NCBI GenBank assembly: GCA_019914995.1
Contig: CM034138.1
Coordinates: forward strand, 5,896,535-5,960,534
Length of the DNA stretch: 64,000 bases
Source: Acanthochlamys bracteata
Lineage: Eukaryota > Streptophyta > Magnoliopsida > Pandanales > Velloziaceae
Direction: 5' to 3'
Under the pieces are notes generated by a model. That model was not told the DNA's origin, searched no databases, and worked only from the letters and a program-made list of their open reading frames with translations. A program made the position numbers and the translations under genes. Position 1 is the stretch's first letter. Each line of letters starts with the position of its first letter. Below are positions 34,501 to 45,062 of the stretch, one piece after another.

Positions 34501-37019
34501 CTAAGCTGCAAGGTGAGCTAGCTGGTTTGAAAATTAAAGCAATGGTCTAGGACGATAGGATATTAGCAGGAAAGTTTACATCAATAGTGTTTTCAAAAGA
34601 CTATAGCCAAACCACATCATGTGCAAGGGTATCGAAACCCAACCTTCCTTCGACATGACTAAATTTAAAACACAATACAAATTTTATCAAGTCTACCAGA
34701 AGTTCTGATCAACTCAGGTCAAGCTGATTGAGCTACCTCATCTCTGAAGAAATACCAGAAACCTAGTCTCAGAACATTTTATGAGTAGGGGTCACATTTT
34801 GACATGCTACTACTTCACTAGATCATCAAAGAGTTTACACTAATAATCTGCAGATGCTTCTTGCTTCCACAGATCACATGAAGGTTAGGGCTTACTGGAA
34901 ATACTTACACAGACTCCTTGCTACATGCTTTACTACATGGGGCATTACAAGGACCAAATCATTGTACTTCAGCTAACAAACACATGGAAATGTAAAGCAA
35001 TATTCCGGAATTAAAGCTTAAACTATTATAAAATTTAAAGCATGCCATTGTTGCTATTTTCAACAAGCATACTAATGGTAAAGATGCTAAAATTGTTTCA
35101 GATAACTTTTCAGTATAATATATTGCATTTTGCTATATTTTTTTAATGGAAGATTTCTCAAGAGTAACTATCAAATTCTTTAAAGTTCAGTATAGATGGA
35201 TATGAACACAGTAGACGATTACAGTACTCCTAGGTGCTTCTCTTTTACCTAGAAAATAATCCTGATAACATGACGCAATTGAGAAACTACTACATCCAGA
35301 ATTCCTTATATTTTTCTCCAAGAAAAAGAACTAAACAAAAGTAGGTAAAACTATACAATGAATGAAAGGATTAGTACCTAGCATATACAGTTCAAGCAAC
35401 TTAATCTGAGGGAGATTCAGATGAGCAAATATCTACTTCCAAAGAAGATTAAAGCTTCATTTCAGAGGTATGACGCAGAATCTTAAGCATGCAAATGCCC
35501 TTCAGGGCACGACACCAACACTCCAAACTTCATATGGATCGGCAAATATTAATAAATAACTGCATAAAAGGTAAAGAAGTTCTCACTCTCACTTTCCTTA
35601 ACCTAATCACTATCTGATTGAATGTCACCCAGTATCCTTCAGAAGAGCAACAGTATGGTATTTTGCATATCTAGTTTCATATTAAGCCACATACAAGAAA
35701 AAAACAAGTGCAAAAGATACAAACAGCGAATATTTGCATGACCTCAGAGAGTCCAAAAACACAGAAAATATATAAATAAGGAAACAAAAAACTACACAGA
35801 GATGCATATGTCATACAGCTTTTCAAGAGCCAATTCAATTTTGTCCACAAATCAGAAAATGTAACTTTGCATGTACACAACTAGCCAACATAATATAATT
35901 GACAAAACCTATGCCCTGCACTTTTTTATTTCCAAATGAACATCAAACAGCAAGCAAAATATGCCTAGAAGTGCATTTTGTTTGACTAATATGCTTCTAT
36001 GTGTATATAAAATGTAAATCATCATCTCACCTTTGAAGCTTCGATATTGGCATGCTGGACCTTACTTCCAGATTCTCGCTTCAAAGAATCTTCTGCTCAT
36101 TTGGAACCAAAACAAATGTTAGCCAACTTTATAATAAAAAACGAGTTGTTCGCGTAGATTTGTTTGAACTATCATGTAGAATAACCTACACTAAAGAATT
36201 GAAAATAAAATTAAATAAAAAATTCCAACAAAATATAAAAGGAAACATCAATTGCTTCAGTGCAGAGCATTACTCAGAATCAATGAAGATTCAGCTTGCT
36301 ACATTTAAAAGCATCTATATTTTTCTTTTCCTCTATAAAAAACTTGGCATGCGAAAAGCAGATGAAATTTAATTACCTACTCATCAGTACTTAGAACAAA
36401 AAGGGTATAGTCAGTTACAATCATGCATTACAAACATACTAATTTCTAACAGTATTATAAGCTCAAGAATTACCCTAAAAAGAAGCTCAATAGATGAATG
36501 TAAATTCACATGAAAGGTTATCTTTCTACAACAACTGTTTTCTTAAAAGACCAATAATGCCAAGATCCCAGTAAAAATTCAGTGCGGAAATTACATATGA
36601 CTGATCCCAAGTTCAAATACTATCTGGATTAAGTCCCAAAAGCTTTCCATAGCATTCAAAACGTTACCCTTCAAAGAGATGTTACGCCACATAAACCGCA
36701 CAACTCAAAGTCCATTTATACAAACATAATAGGAATAGTTTTACAAGAAAAAGGATCAAATTTATGAACGCGCATATAAACAACGTCTTTGCCCTTACCA
36801 TGTTACCTTGATCTGCGTTTAAACGCCTAAAATCTTCAGTCTAACGAAGATGAGAAACGAGATAAACACACTAATCGAAGTTCACCAGAATGAAAACAAT
36901 AAAATTAGGAACTAATGCCCTAGATTGACGAGGGGAAACGAGAGAGAAAGAGAGGGAGAAGGAAAGCGCATAACAGAAAGAAAAAAGTGCTTACTGAGAA
37001 CAAGCACGGGAGCGTGCAT
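28508..37019 (-). CDS. CCT3: T-complex protein 1 subunit gamma (CCT3)
   Basis: Fourteen minus-strand exons: 37019-36995, 36092-36031, 33674-33602, 33183-33116, 32983-32914, 32669-32601, 32521-32450, 32213-32140, 31415-31138, 29972-29588, 29360-29235, 29113-29009, 28885-28811, 28699-28508. They total 1674 nt and give 557 aa, close to the family's usual 555. This is one of eight subunits of the cytosolic group II chaperonin TRiC/CCT, which folds tubulin, actin and other proteins with ATP. Visible signatures are MHAPVLVL at the N-terminus, TTLGPRSMLKMLLDAGGG (37-54), TNDG (58-61), the nucleotide-binding GDGTTS (90-95), the gamma-type stretch CGAVVVNRPEELQESDVG, and LLPGGGATE (407-415). The C-terminus is acidic (IEEEGDADNEQMIPE). 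Exon 1 codes for only eight residues plus one base. Intron 1 (0.9 kb) and intron 2 (2.4 kb) are the long ones. All junctions are GT-AG and the frame is intact. Confidence 0.97.
33675..36030 (-). other. CCT3 intron 2 (2.4 kb), nothing recognisable
   Basis: The largest CCT3 intron. I found no domain-bearing remnant or clear repeat in it. Short frames near 34070-34370 and 35677-35880 have no recognisable content. Confidence 0.6.
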
Positions 37020-37177
37020 TGCGGAAGACGGCGCCGGAGAGACGGCGGCTGAGGGACGAGAAAGAACCAGGCTTTCGGGAGAGTTCGCAGGGTGAATTGG
37101 AAGCGAAGAACAGAATCGAACCAAAACCCTTGCTGCCCAACCCCACTACATTGATCTTGATTATTATAACAGTATTC

Positions 37178-37207
37178 CCGTGTGATGCACGGACTAATAT
37201 TTATAAA
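37178..37207 (-). promoter_or_regulatory. CCT3 core promoter with TATA box and CCGTG/CACGG palindrome
   Basis: On the minus strand, tttataaatattag (about 37207-37193) is a good TATA candidate about 175 bp upstream of the CCT3 ATG. Directly downstream lies CCGTGCATCACACGGG (37193-37178), an imperfect palindrome at about the expected transcription start. The transcription start would then be near 37165, giving a 5'UTR of about 145 nt. This is inferred from sequence only. Confidence 0.5.
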
Positions 37208-40200
37208 ACAAAATAGGATCAGTGTTATGAAATAATGAAAATGGCATATTAGGGTGTTTTTTTTCAATAACCGTTCCAACTTTGCTATTTTTAATTCTAC
37301 TTTTCAAATAAGTTTCTATAACCTATTTTTGATTTAAAGTGTATAAATATCTATCAATATTCTCTGTCCATATACACTTTAGTTCACACTAAAAATTTAA
37401 AACTAAAAATATCATAGAGATCTTCTACAAAATCTTTTCTACCTATTCAATGGAAATGATCCGTTTGGCTCTCATCTTATACGAAAAATAGAAGGAGCTA
37501 TACCAAACCTCCATTAACATTGGCTTTATAATGTCTATCAAAATGTGCTCCGCTCATGCATTCTATTTCTCTATATATGTCATTTATTTTTTTTATTGCC
37601 GTTATCGTTTGTAACGCGTTTGTTAAACTATGTTCGCAGGGGCTATTATCATAATAAACTTAAGGTCGTTAAGTTTCATAAGATTGTAAGTTGTAAATAT
37701 TTGTAATATCATAATTTATGTTTATCGTAATTTGGTCATAACGTTATAATTTGATCGTAAGATTGTAAAATCATATCTGTAAGGTCTAAGGCCCATATAA
37801 CTTCAAATTGTAAAGTCGCCGGAAAGTTATTATGAGGTCATAAGTAAGTTGTGGTAAATATTTGTAACATCGTAAACATGTCGTGATTTGATCATAATGT
37901 AGTCATAACATTATAATTTGATCATTATATCCTAAAGTAGTCATAGTGTACTGTAATTTGATAGTTTGGCTCCTTGTCATGGTATGTTTAGTGTTCTAAT
38001 ATTTTTCAAAATGACCTATATTTAGTCTCTATATGCATCTCTATATGACTCAATCAAGAAATGACCTTTATATTACAAAAATAGGACCCAAAAAAGTAGC
38101 CATCTCTATATGCATCACTATGAACACTACTTGAAAGCTTTTTATTGATGTGTAGTTCCTAATTTTGTAACGATGTTTTATTTTGTGTTACATTATTGTC
38201 ATGAGCCAAATAAAATTCAATCTTAGTTGTTACTTCACTCAGTAGAAGGTAAAGATTTAACAACACCATGCATCTTCATAAAAAAATCATTTTTTAGACC
38301 TTCTGAAAATGCATTTTTATACAAGAATAGTTTTAAGACCTTTTTAGATTAGTATATGTTCAATTAGTTTTAGCGTTTGTTTTTTTAGTTAAGGTTTTTG
38401 GGATTGTAATAGTAAAACATGTTACGTTATCGCTAGATTGAGTGCTAGGCTACTATTGTTTCTAGAATAAGTTATGCTTAATTAATTGTTTAGAATTTAA
38501 GATGGATGATATTGGAATAAAATCTCTTTAGTTAATTGTGGTTGCTTATGTTTTATTATAGGTTCACTTGACTTACTGCAATCTTTTGTTTTAGAAAGAC
38601 TGATAAAAAAAAAGAGCTAAATAAAATTGACATGCATGTATTTTGAATTTCATTATAACAAGGCATCTTCATATGTGCTTGTCCTTAGTTTTATAGTTGG
38701 AGATAGAGTAGGGTGTTCCTTTTTGTTAGAGAAATTGATTACACAATATCATTTGGGAGGACCGAAGTAGTGAAAAACTATGGTGATTGTTAAACAAGAG
38801 TGTATGGACAAATTCAACTCATTTCCTTTTTAATGCACGATAAAATTTGTCCGTAGTCTAAGATATTCCTTTTGTTCTTGTTAGGAATGTTTTGTTGTTA
38901 TCTCTTGATAACTGAATGTGTTTGGTGAAAAGCAAGCTACCTAGCAAATCGGCCACTGAGATCAAGTGTTTTTCTTACATAAACATGTGAATAAATTGTT
39001 TCCAAATAATACCTTTTAATTAATGTTTTCTCTTATTTTAGAATACGTTAATAACTTTAGTAGATAGTGCTACTTTTTTCTATTTCTTTTGTAATTAGTA
39101 TTAGTTCGATGTTAAAGTAGCATTGTATGGTATACTTGTTGGCATGACGATTTCTTGAAGTTTACGTATAACCTAAATTTAACTATGTCTTTCAAACACT
39201 GATTATAAACTCCATTGTCCAAATAAATAATCTATATATAGTTTTATATATCTAAGTGCATATCTTTTCAAAAAGATCCTAATATTTAATCAAAATACTT
39301 TTATAATAATAATATTTAGTAGCAAATTACTTTTGAGAATTATTTTTCTGTATTGGTAAATGACTAACTTGTATAAAGATTACTCAAATAATGTTAAAAA
39401 CCTTCATTTTTATAACTAAATAGTTTTATTTAAGTTTATGATATGGTGGTGTAGCATAAAATATAAAAAGTATGATCATATAAAATAAAAACTATAAAAG
39501 CTATGATCATTATAAAATAAATTCAATTTAATTATGTTTAACCAAATACATACTTTAGCAATATTTTTAAATTTCTTGAAATTATTGAAAAAACATTTTT
39601 TATTCAATTATTACAGATTTGTAAATAAAATAAGTGCAAAATTAAATATTATTTTAAGAGAATTTGTAAGATTGAGTCTACTAGCCTGCTAACTGCTAAA
39701 TCTCCTAATGGATTTATTTTTTAGCATTAACGTTTTAACCAAATAAGTTTTGTAGGTTATATGCGCCACGCAAGTATTTGGGATAACGACTAACATGACT
39801 AGTTTTTAATAATTTTTCTATACAGGCATCTCTTTTTTTTATAAACTTTCCTAGCTCGCACAAAATTTTGTAGTCTACCCTAACTTCTGATTTGGTTGGA
39901 GATAAATATGGGTGAATGGAGGTGAAGTAGATCAATTCACCTCTATTCAGCTTGTCTGAGATGTGATTAATAAGTTGAATGAGGATGAAACTTTTACCCT
40001 GATTCATCCCCATATGGGAAAGTCTAATGACTTTTCTTTCTTTATTACCCTTTTCTGTTAACAATTTTTTTTCCTTTTTTTTCTACTTCTCATTTTTCTT
40101 CTTCGTTCGTCTTCATCGGAATATGACCTACGCGCTTCTTCGACAAAATTTGACCCATCCTCTTCGTAATTTGGATCTCCTTCATCTTCTATTTCTTCTA

Positions 40201-40640
40201 CAATATTTATTTTATCAATAAACATTATATAATATTTTAAAATTATACTTGAAGTTTTGAAAAAAATATATGAATTACGTTGCAAATCTTTTAAGTATGC
40301 ATAATTATTATTTTTTAATTAAAAATTAAGCATGCTTTCCGAAAAAGTTCAAACAAATTTAGTTTTAGAAAAATTTTGTATTTTAAACACTTCCAAACAT
40401 ACCTTAGTTATAAAATCAAACTTTCAACTTATGTGTGAAAAATGCAAAATTAATAAGTAGCATAAAAGTATTACTAAAAAATAAAGTTAAAAAAGGTTGT
40501 ACCAAAAGAAGAGAGATTGTGTTAGATACAAAATTACTTCTAACTATAAAATGAAAAATAATTCAAAATAAAATGTAATACCGATATAAAAGTAGAATTA
40601 AAAAGATAATGACAACGAAGATGTATGCATAAAAAAAATA
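37208..40640. other. intergenic, AT-rich, mostly unassigned
   Basis: Upstream of CCT3. Apart from the direct repeats at 37662-37927 I see nothing I can name. Around 39735-40285 a poorly conserved minus-strand frame is dominated by Lys, Glu and Ser and looks like low-complexity noise. Confidence 0.5.
37662..37927 (+). repeat. direct repeats of taatttgrtcataa type
   Basis: Two blocks of about 95 bp (37662-37760 and 37836-37927) share the order aggtc-ta-gt, gtaaatatttgtaa, atcgtaa, gatttg-tcataa, gtcataacrttataatttgatc. The spacing of about 174 bp and the moderate divergence suggest an old tandem duplication, or subterminal repeats of an unrecognised element. Confidence 0.65.
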
Positions 40641-41582
40641 TTGGGTTAAGAGTGTAGATTAATTACATATTAAATAAAGATAAGATGAGAATATGTTTAT
40701 ATAATAGAAAGTTTCATAACTCACTGATTTAAGTTTGTGGTTGAATTGGGCTTTTTAATGTATGAGTTGAACTTTTCGGGTGTTTTATCTTGGTTAATTT
40801 CTTCGGTGTTGTGTCATTCTAATAGTAATATTAAAACCAATAGTTTGGCTAAAAGCCAGATGTACGTAGTACTTCTCGCTGATAGTGGATAAGCACGTTA
40901 AGAGTAGTGTGATTTATATAGGCTTTCACAAGGCGTGAGTAAAATTTGGAGCAAGTTGGGCTCTGATAGTTGGCTTTTGTTTGCGTAGGGACGATGCGCA
41001 GACGATGTGACCGACGCATGTTATAGCTCTACCTAGTATTGCGATGAGCAAATTAGAGCAATGTGACTCACATGAGTTTCCGAAAAGTGTGAGCGAGGAT
41101 TGAAAGCAAATTCGACTCTAATGGTCATCTATTAGATACACAAAAACGGTAAGGTGACCGACGCATGCTATATCTCTAGCTAGTAATGTAAAGAGCAGCT
41201 TAAGAGAAATGTGACTCACATGAGCTTTCGTAAAATGTGAATAAAAATTCATAACAAGTTGGACTCTGATGATTGTCCCTTGGTGTACAATAACAGTGCT
41301 AGGAGCTAAGTGGCTAAAATTTTGAACGATCGATGTACTTAGTGCACAATAGGCTGATCGGATGAGGAGAAATATTAGGTGACTCACTATTAGAAAGGAG
41401 ATTATTGAGTTAAAAGTGAGTAGATAATTTCATGTTGAATAAAGATAAGATGAGAAAGGGGTTAATATATTTGAAAGTTTCATATCTCATTGGATTAAAT
41501 TTTTTGGTTAGATTGGATTTTCTAACGTATGGACTGGATCTTTCAGGTTTCTTATCTTGGTTAATTCTTCCGATATTGAATC
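40641..41582. mobile_element. TRIM-like element: direct terminal repeats around a tandem array
   Basis: Two direct repeats of about 175 bp (40641-40812 and 41403-41582) share gagttaaaagtg/gggttaagagtg, ttaataaagataagatgaga-like, gaaagtttcata, the ttggttgaattgggctttttaa / ttggttagattggattttctaa pair, and tatcttggttaatt. The interior (about 590 bp) is non-coding and largely a 150-bp tandem array. This layout fits a terminal-repeat retrotransposon in miniature, or an LTR pair of a larger decayed family. I could not find a primer-binding site or TG...CA ends, so the class is uncertain. Confidence 0.45.
40855..41300 (+). repeat. three tandem units of about 150 bp
   Basis: Equivalent points of the unit lie at 40908, 41059 and 41208, giving periods of 151 and 149 bp. 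Shared words are gtgtgatttatataggctttc / atgtgactcacatgagtttc / atgtgactcacatgagcttt, then a-agtgtgag, then gttgggctctgatagttg / ttcgactctaatggtc / gttggactctgatgattg. Units 2 and 3 also share gaccgacgcatg-tatagctct upstream. Confidence 0.8.
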
Positions 41583-42636
41583 TCCCCAAAAAAAATCACA
41601 TCAGATGTTATGATTATTTAAAAACAATTCAAATCAATTAAAATTAGTTGCCCATTTAAACTTTTATACTGAATGGAAAAAATTTTTGTTTAAAATCGTG
41701 TAACGTTAGGATATCATAATAATAATATTAAATAAATGGAGCTAATAAAAATCACCATTTCAATCTGAAATAGAATAAAGCACTACTACATTAACAAATA
41801 ATATAAGAATAATATCTTATAGTATATTCGGTCAAGGTTAGTAGAATCTGACCGGAAGTCGATCCAGAATCTTATCATAGTCGACGGGTCGCGCATTGAC
41901 CCGGCTAGTCCTTGATCTATCCGTTGGGTCAATACAGTGGCTGCCAATATAAGATAATAAAACATTGAGACATTGCAGAAGAACTTTGTTTCTCCCTTAG
42001 TTCCTTATAATAAAATCTTACGAATAATTATTTCTCCATCGTGCTCAATGCGATTTTTGTCCTTAGCCCGGTGGTCACCTGGATGGCATCTTTTCGACCT
42101 TCTCGTTACTTCCCTCGTTGTCGCAATCCTCTTCACCACTGCTCGGGTGATCAATTGAGCCAATTACGTCGGCATATGAAAATCCCTAGATGTCGTCGGA
42201 CTTCACCGCCGGTGATTCGGCCACGCCTACTACGATAATCCATCCCCCTGTCTTCCTATTACTCTTCCTTTTTCAATTGAGCCTCAATTTCGACCGAATT
42301 GTGTTCGCTCCTGAACTTATCGAGCTTCCACCGGATCTGTCGATTTCGTCTGCTGCCATCCTCATTTAGCTTTGCTGTCTACTTTTATGAGCACTGCTAC
42401 TGTTGTCGCTCCTTTCCGCTCTTGATTTTTCCTTCTCGCTAGAACCCTACAGTTCACCTTATCCGGCAAGCAAGTGGATATGGTCTAGATGAGTTTTAAT
42501 ACTCTTTTATGTTTTCTTTAGCTTGCTGTTGAAGTATTGGACCAGTGAGTGATCCTTTTTATCCTATGTGTTTCGGATTAACTCAACTGATCGGTTCACG
42601 TAGTTGAGGAGCATTTTCTCATAGGAAACGAAAAAC
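41583..42636. other. intergenic with a GC-richer, C/T-rich block, unidentified
   Basis: From about 41825 to 42480 base composition shifts to GC- and pyrimidine-rich. The part 41835-41940 (ccggaagtcgatccagaat, cgcattgacccggctag) resembles 53555-53630 (ccggatgtcaatccagaaa, cgattgacccaatgggtt), so the two may be remnants of the same repeat. No domain is recognisable in any frame. Confidence 0.4.
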
Positions 42637-42792
42637 TCAATGCTTAGCAGTAGCTTTAGCAAGATTCCAGTTACTAAGATTCACTTTTCGATAATCGTGG
42701 AGCTGCTTAGGTTGAAAGCCAGGCATTTTGTGGAGCATGTAGTTGATGAACGTAAGAGATAGCATAGCGTCACCCAAGAACTCCAAACACTC
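42637..42792 (-). pseudogene. RNase III domain exon fossil (RTL/Dicer-like)
   Basis: After a splice-acceptor-like ttttcttag, the minus strand opens a 51-codon frame that begins with the RNase III signature ECLEFLGDAML, continues through LSLTFINYMLHKMP, then QPKQLHDYRKVNLSNWNLAKA, and hits TGA at 42637-42639. The signature E-x-L-E-F-L-G-D-A holds the conserved acidic residues of the catalytic site. The later part matches the L-x-x-x-R-x-x-x-V-x-N-x-x-L-A-x-x-A pattern of RNase III, RTL and Dicer-like proteins, except that a Tyr-Arg-Lys replaces the usual Leu-Arg-Ser. No neighbouring exon, double-stranded-RNA-binding domain or helicase was found, so it is an isolated fragment and probably dead. 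Confidence 0.7.
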
Positions 42793-42899
42793 CTAAGAAA
42801 ACTTATTTTGGCATGATGTAAGGCCATGGCATGCATGTGCAAAGCCAAGCCTGCTGTTGCAAGTAAATAGCATATCAGAAATTCCAACTTTTGTTTGTT

Positions 42900-43440
42900 T
42901 GCTTGTAATATGTTTGAAGCTGGAAAAATATTCTCATATTCATAGAATTTTAGGTACCTTTTTGCTTCGTTGGGCGAACAATTGAAGACAGGTTTCTTAG
43001 TTCTTACTAGTTGATTGCATTGCCGATAACTATATGATAGAAGTAAAATTATTGGTAAGTTATTTTAAGAATTCATTTTGTTTTCGCTAAGTACATTATG
43101 GAGTTTAAACTTAGAAAGGGGCTTGCTGAAGTTTTTAAAACACACTTAGTTAAGTTAAAGTAAATTTTTATTTGCTTTAAATTTTTTCACGTTAAATTAA
43201 ATCGACAGATCAATTTGAAACCAATCAGGTTCGATCTATATCAATCCTAATCGACTGCATAGACAAATTATTTGCAAATCCGACCCATTTTAGACTCCGG
43301 ATCGATCTGGGCAGACCGATTCGGGTCTGATAACTATGCATACGATATTTTATCTGATTATTTGATTTAATTAATATATGTTTCTTATCAAATATTATCT
43401 GATTATATTTAGAATATATATGTTATTCTATTGATTTAGG
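42900..43440. other. intergenic, no gene seen
   Basis: AT-rich sequence, with a GC-richer patch at 43200-43335 (gaccaatcaggttcgatc, gacccattttagactccgg, cgggtctga) that resembles the ends of plant elements rich in GGGTC/GACCC. I could not define an element. Confidence 0.35.
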
Positions 43441-43741
43441 TAGAATGTAGAAACGGTAGATGAGACGTAATACAGCATTGATAATATATTCTAAAGTTGG
43501 CTCCACAGAGTCTCGGCGGACCCCAGAACTTTTATCTCCCCACTTCAGACAAAACAACACAACACTAGTTTGCTCCTTTTTCTTCTCTCCGTTACTGAAG
43601 TCTCTCTCTCTAGAGATCCAAATTTCGAAGATTTATAGACGGAATTCACCGACGGAGATGGCAACAGAGATTCATTCTGGCGATCTGCGAAGGTTCAAAT
43701 GAGTTGCTCGCGCCTTTACTCTCTCTCAACTGCAGCTCGCC
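43441..43741 (+). promoter_or_regulatory. promoter and 5'UTR of the SIS3-like gene, with uORFs
   Basis: A TATA-like ataatatatt lies at 43481-43490, followed by a pyrimidine-rich leader (cttctctccg, tctctctctctag) typical of plant 5'UTRs. Two upstream ATGs (43658 and 43699) precede the coding ATG at 43742. The transcription start is not known; if it lies after 43660 the first uORF is lost. Confidence 0.5.
43658..43702 (+). CDS. uORF 1, 14 codons, in frame with the main start
   Basis: An ATG in strong context (GGAGATGG) opens a 14-residue frame that ends in TGA at 43700-43702. It is in the same frame as the main ATG 84 bases downstream, so only this TGA keeps the leader from being an N-terminal extension. 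It is real as an open frame; whether it is translated is unknown. Confidence 0.4.
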   Translation: MATEIHSGDLRRFK

Positions 43742-45062
43742 ATGGCCATCAGAGGTGTAGATTTCAAGTGGTCAGTGGAAAACTTTCATGCCTGAATATT
43801 TTTAGTTTTTTACTTTTTCATTTTTGTTTGAAAGAGGATGAATTTATAATTAGAAAGTGGAATTTAAAACTATACCTACTTGAAATTAAGTGGATGCCTT
43901 GGTGTAGATTTCTATGTCAGTCTTCTCCTGATCGAATTTGTTAGATCTTGATTTTGTTTGTTTTGCAGGTACGATGGATTTTTTCTCTCGATGCTTGCCA
44001 CCAGCGTGTATCCTTTCTGTGATATCGCAGCTACTTTTTCCTTAATTAATTTAGTAGGGACGTCTCTTATGTTACTTGGATTTTACTTACTTAGGAGTGG
44101 AAATCTTGTCATTTTCAATGAAATTTGAGTTTGTTTAGATTTAGTCTGAATGTTTTGTTTGTGTTCTACTGGAGAGGTTTTAGAATTCTAGCGTTTGTGC
44201 AGTTCATTTTCGAGTCGATTGGGGATTGACTTTGGGGGCTCCATTGTGTAGGAAGGTGGCATTAGAAACAAAGGAAAAGAAAGTAACTTTTTCTTTTACT
44301 TTAGAGAAGAGATATCAATTCATAATGAAGTTGTGAAGTATAACAGAAGCTCTTGCACACCACATTCATGCTACACCCACAACCATAATTTAGATATTTG
44401 AATTTTCTGCATCATTTAGAGTAGTCCCAATTTATTTTGTTACAATTAAGTAAAAATCTTCTTACAAGATACAATTTTCAATTATGACTTCTGCAACTTA
44501 AATCAAAAGAGTAATCCTTCGAGCATACAAAATTTGATTCTTTTGGTTATTTGACTGCGAATTGTAGTCCTAGCAACTCTAAAGGCCTCGTTTTTGTTCC
44601 TTGGCTAACAGTATGTTTTTGCAATTTGTTCTTTGGTGGCATGAGATGGATTTCCATTGACCACTTTTGTAAGAGAATTAGCTTCCACTGCTTTGATCAT
44701 TGAAATAAATAATGAAGTAATTTATAGATCTTTTAATATGTTTGTTTAACCATTGAAATTGTTGATAGCTGATAGAGTATTGTCAAAGTAGTGCAATATC
44801 TCTTTGTTACAGGCTTTGATTTTGTGACAACTAACAAATTCAGTACTCTCGTTAGTTTGGCATAACTTAAGTGAGAACTGTGATTCCTTAATGGGTTTGA
44901 ACTACAGAATCATTGTCTCAATAAACTGGAAGCGCTACCACCTGTGTATGCATCCTCTGCACATATGGATTGTGGTGAGCTGTGGAAAATTTCTGGACAC
45001 TCTTATATAAGTGCAGTTCTTTTTGACAGTGCTAATGGATAGGCTTGCAAGCAGGTTGACTA
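43699..45062 (+). CDS. uORF 2, overlaps the main start in another frame
   Basis: Its ATG (43699-43701) overlaps the stop of uORF 1 as ATGA. In the spliced mRNA it would run 60 codons through 43770, then 43969-44007, 44908-44974 and into 45055, and stop at a TGA just inside exon 4. It therefore overlaps the main start codon in a different frame. Its start context is weak (C at -3, A at +4), so ribosomes could scan past it. This is prediction only. Confidence 0.3.

Noticed and set aside
36052-36372. Plus-strand 106-codon frame opposite CCT3 exon 2
   Set aside because: It is the antisense shadow of the real exon 36092-36031 and adjacent intron, and its translation is unlike any family I know.
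39735-40285. Plus- and minus-strand frames rich in Ser, Lys and Glu
   Set aside because: Low-complexity pyrimidine/purine tract translations without conserved motifs.
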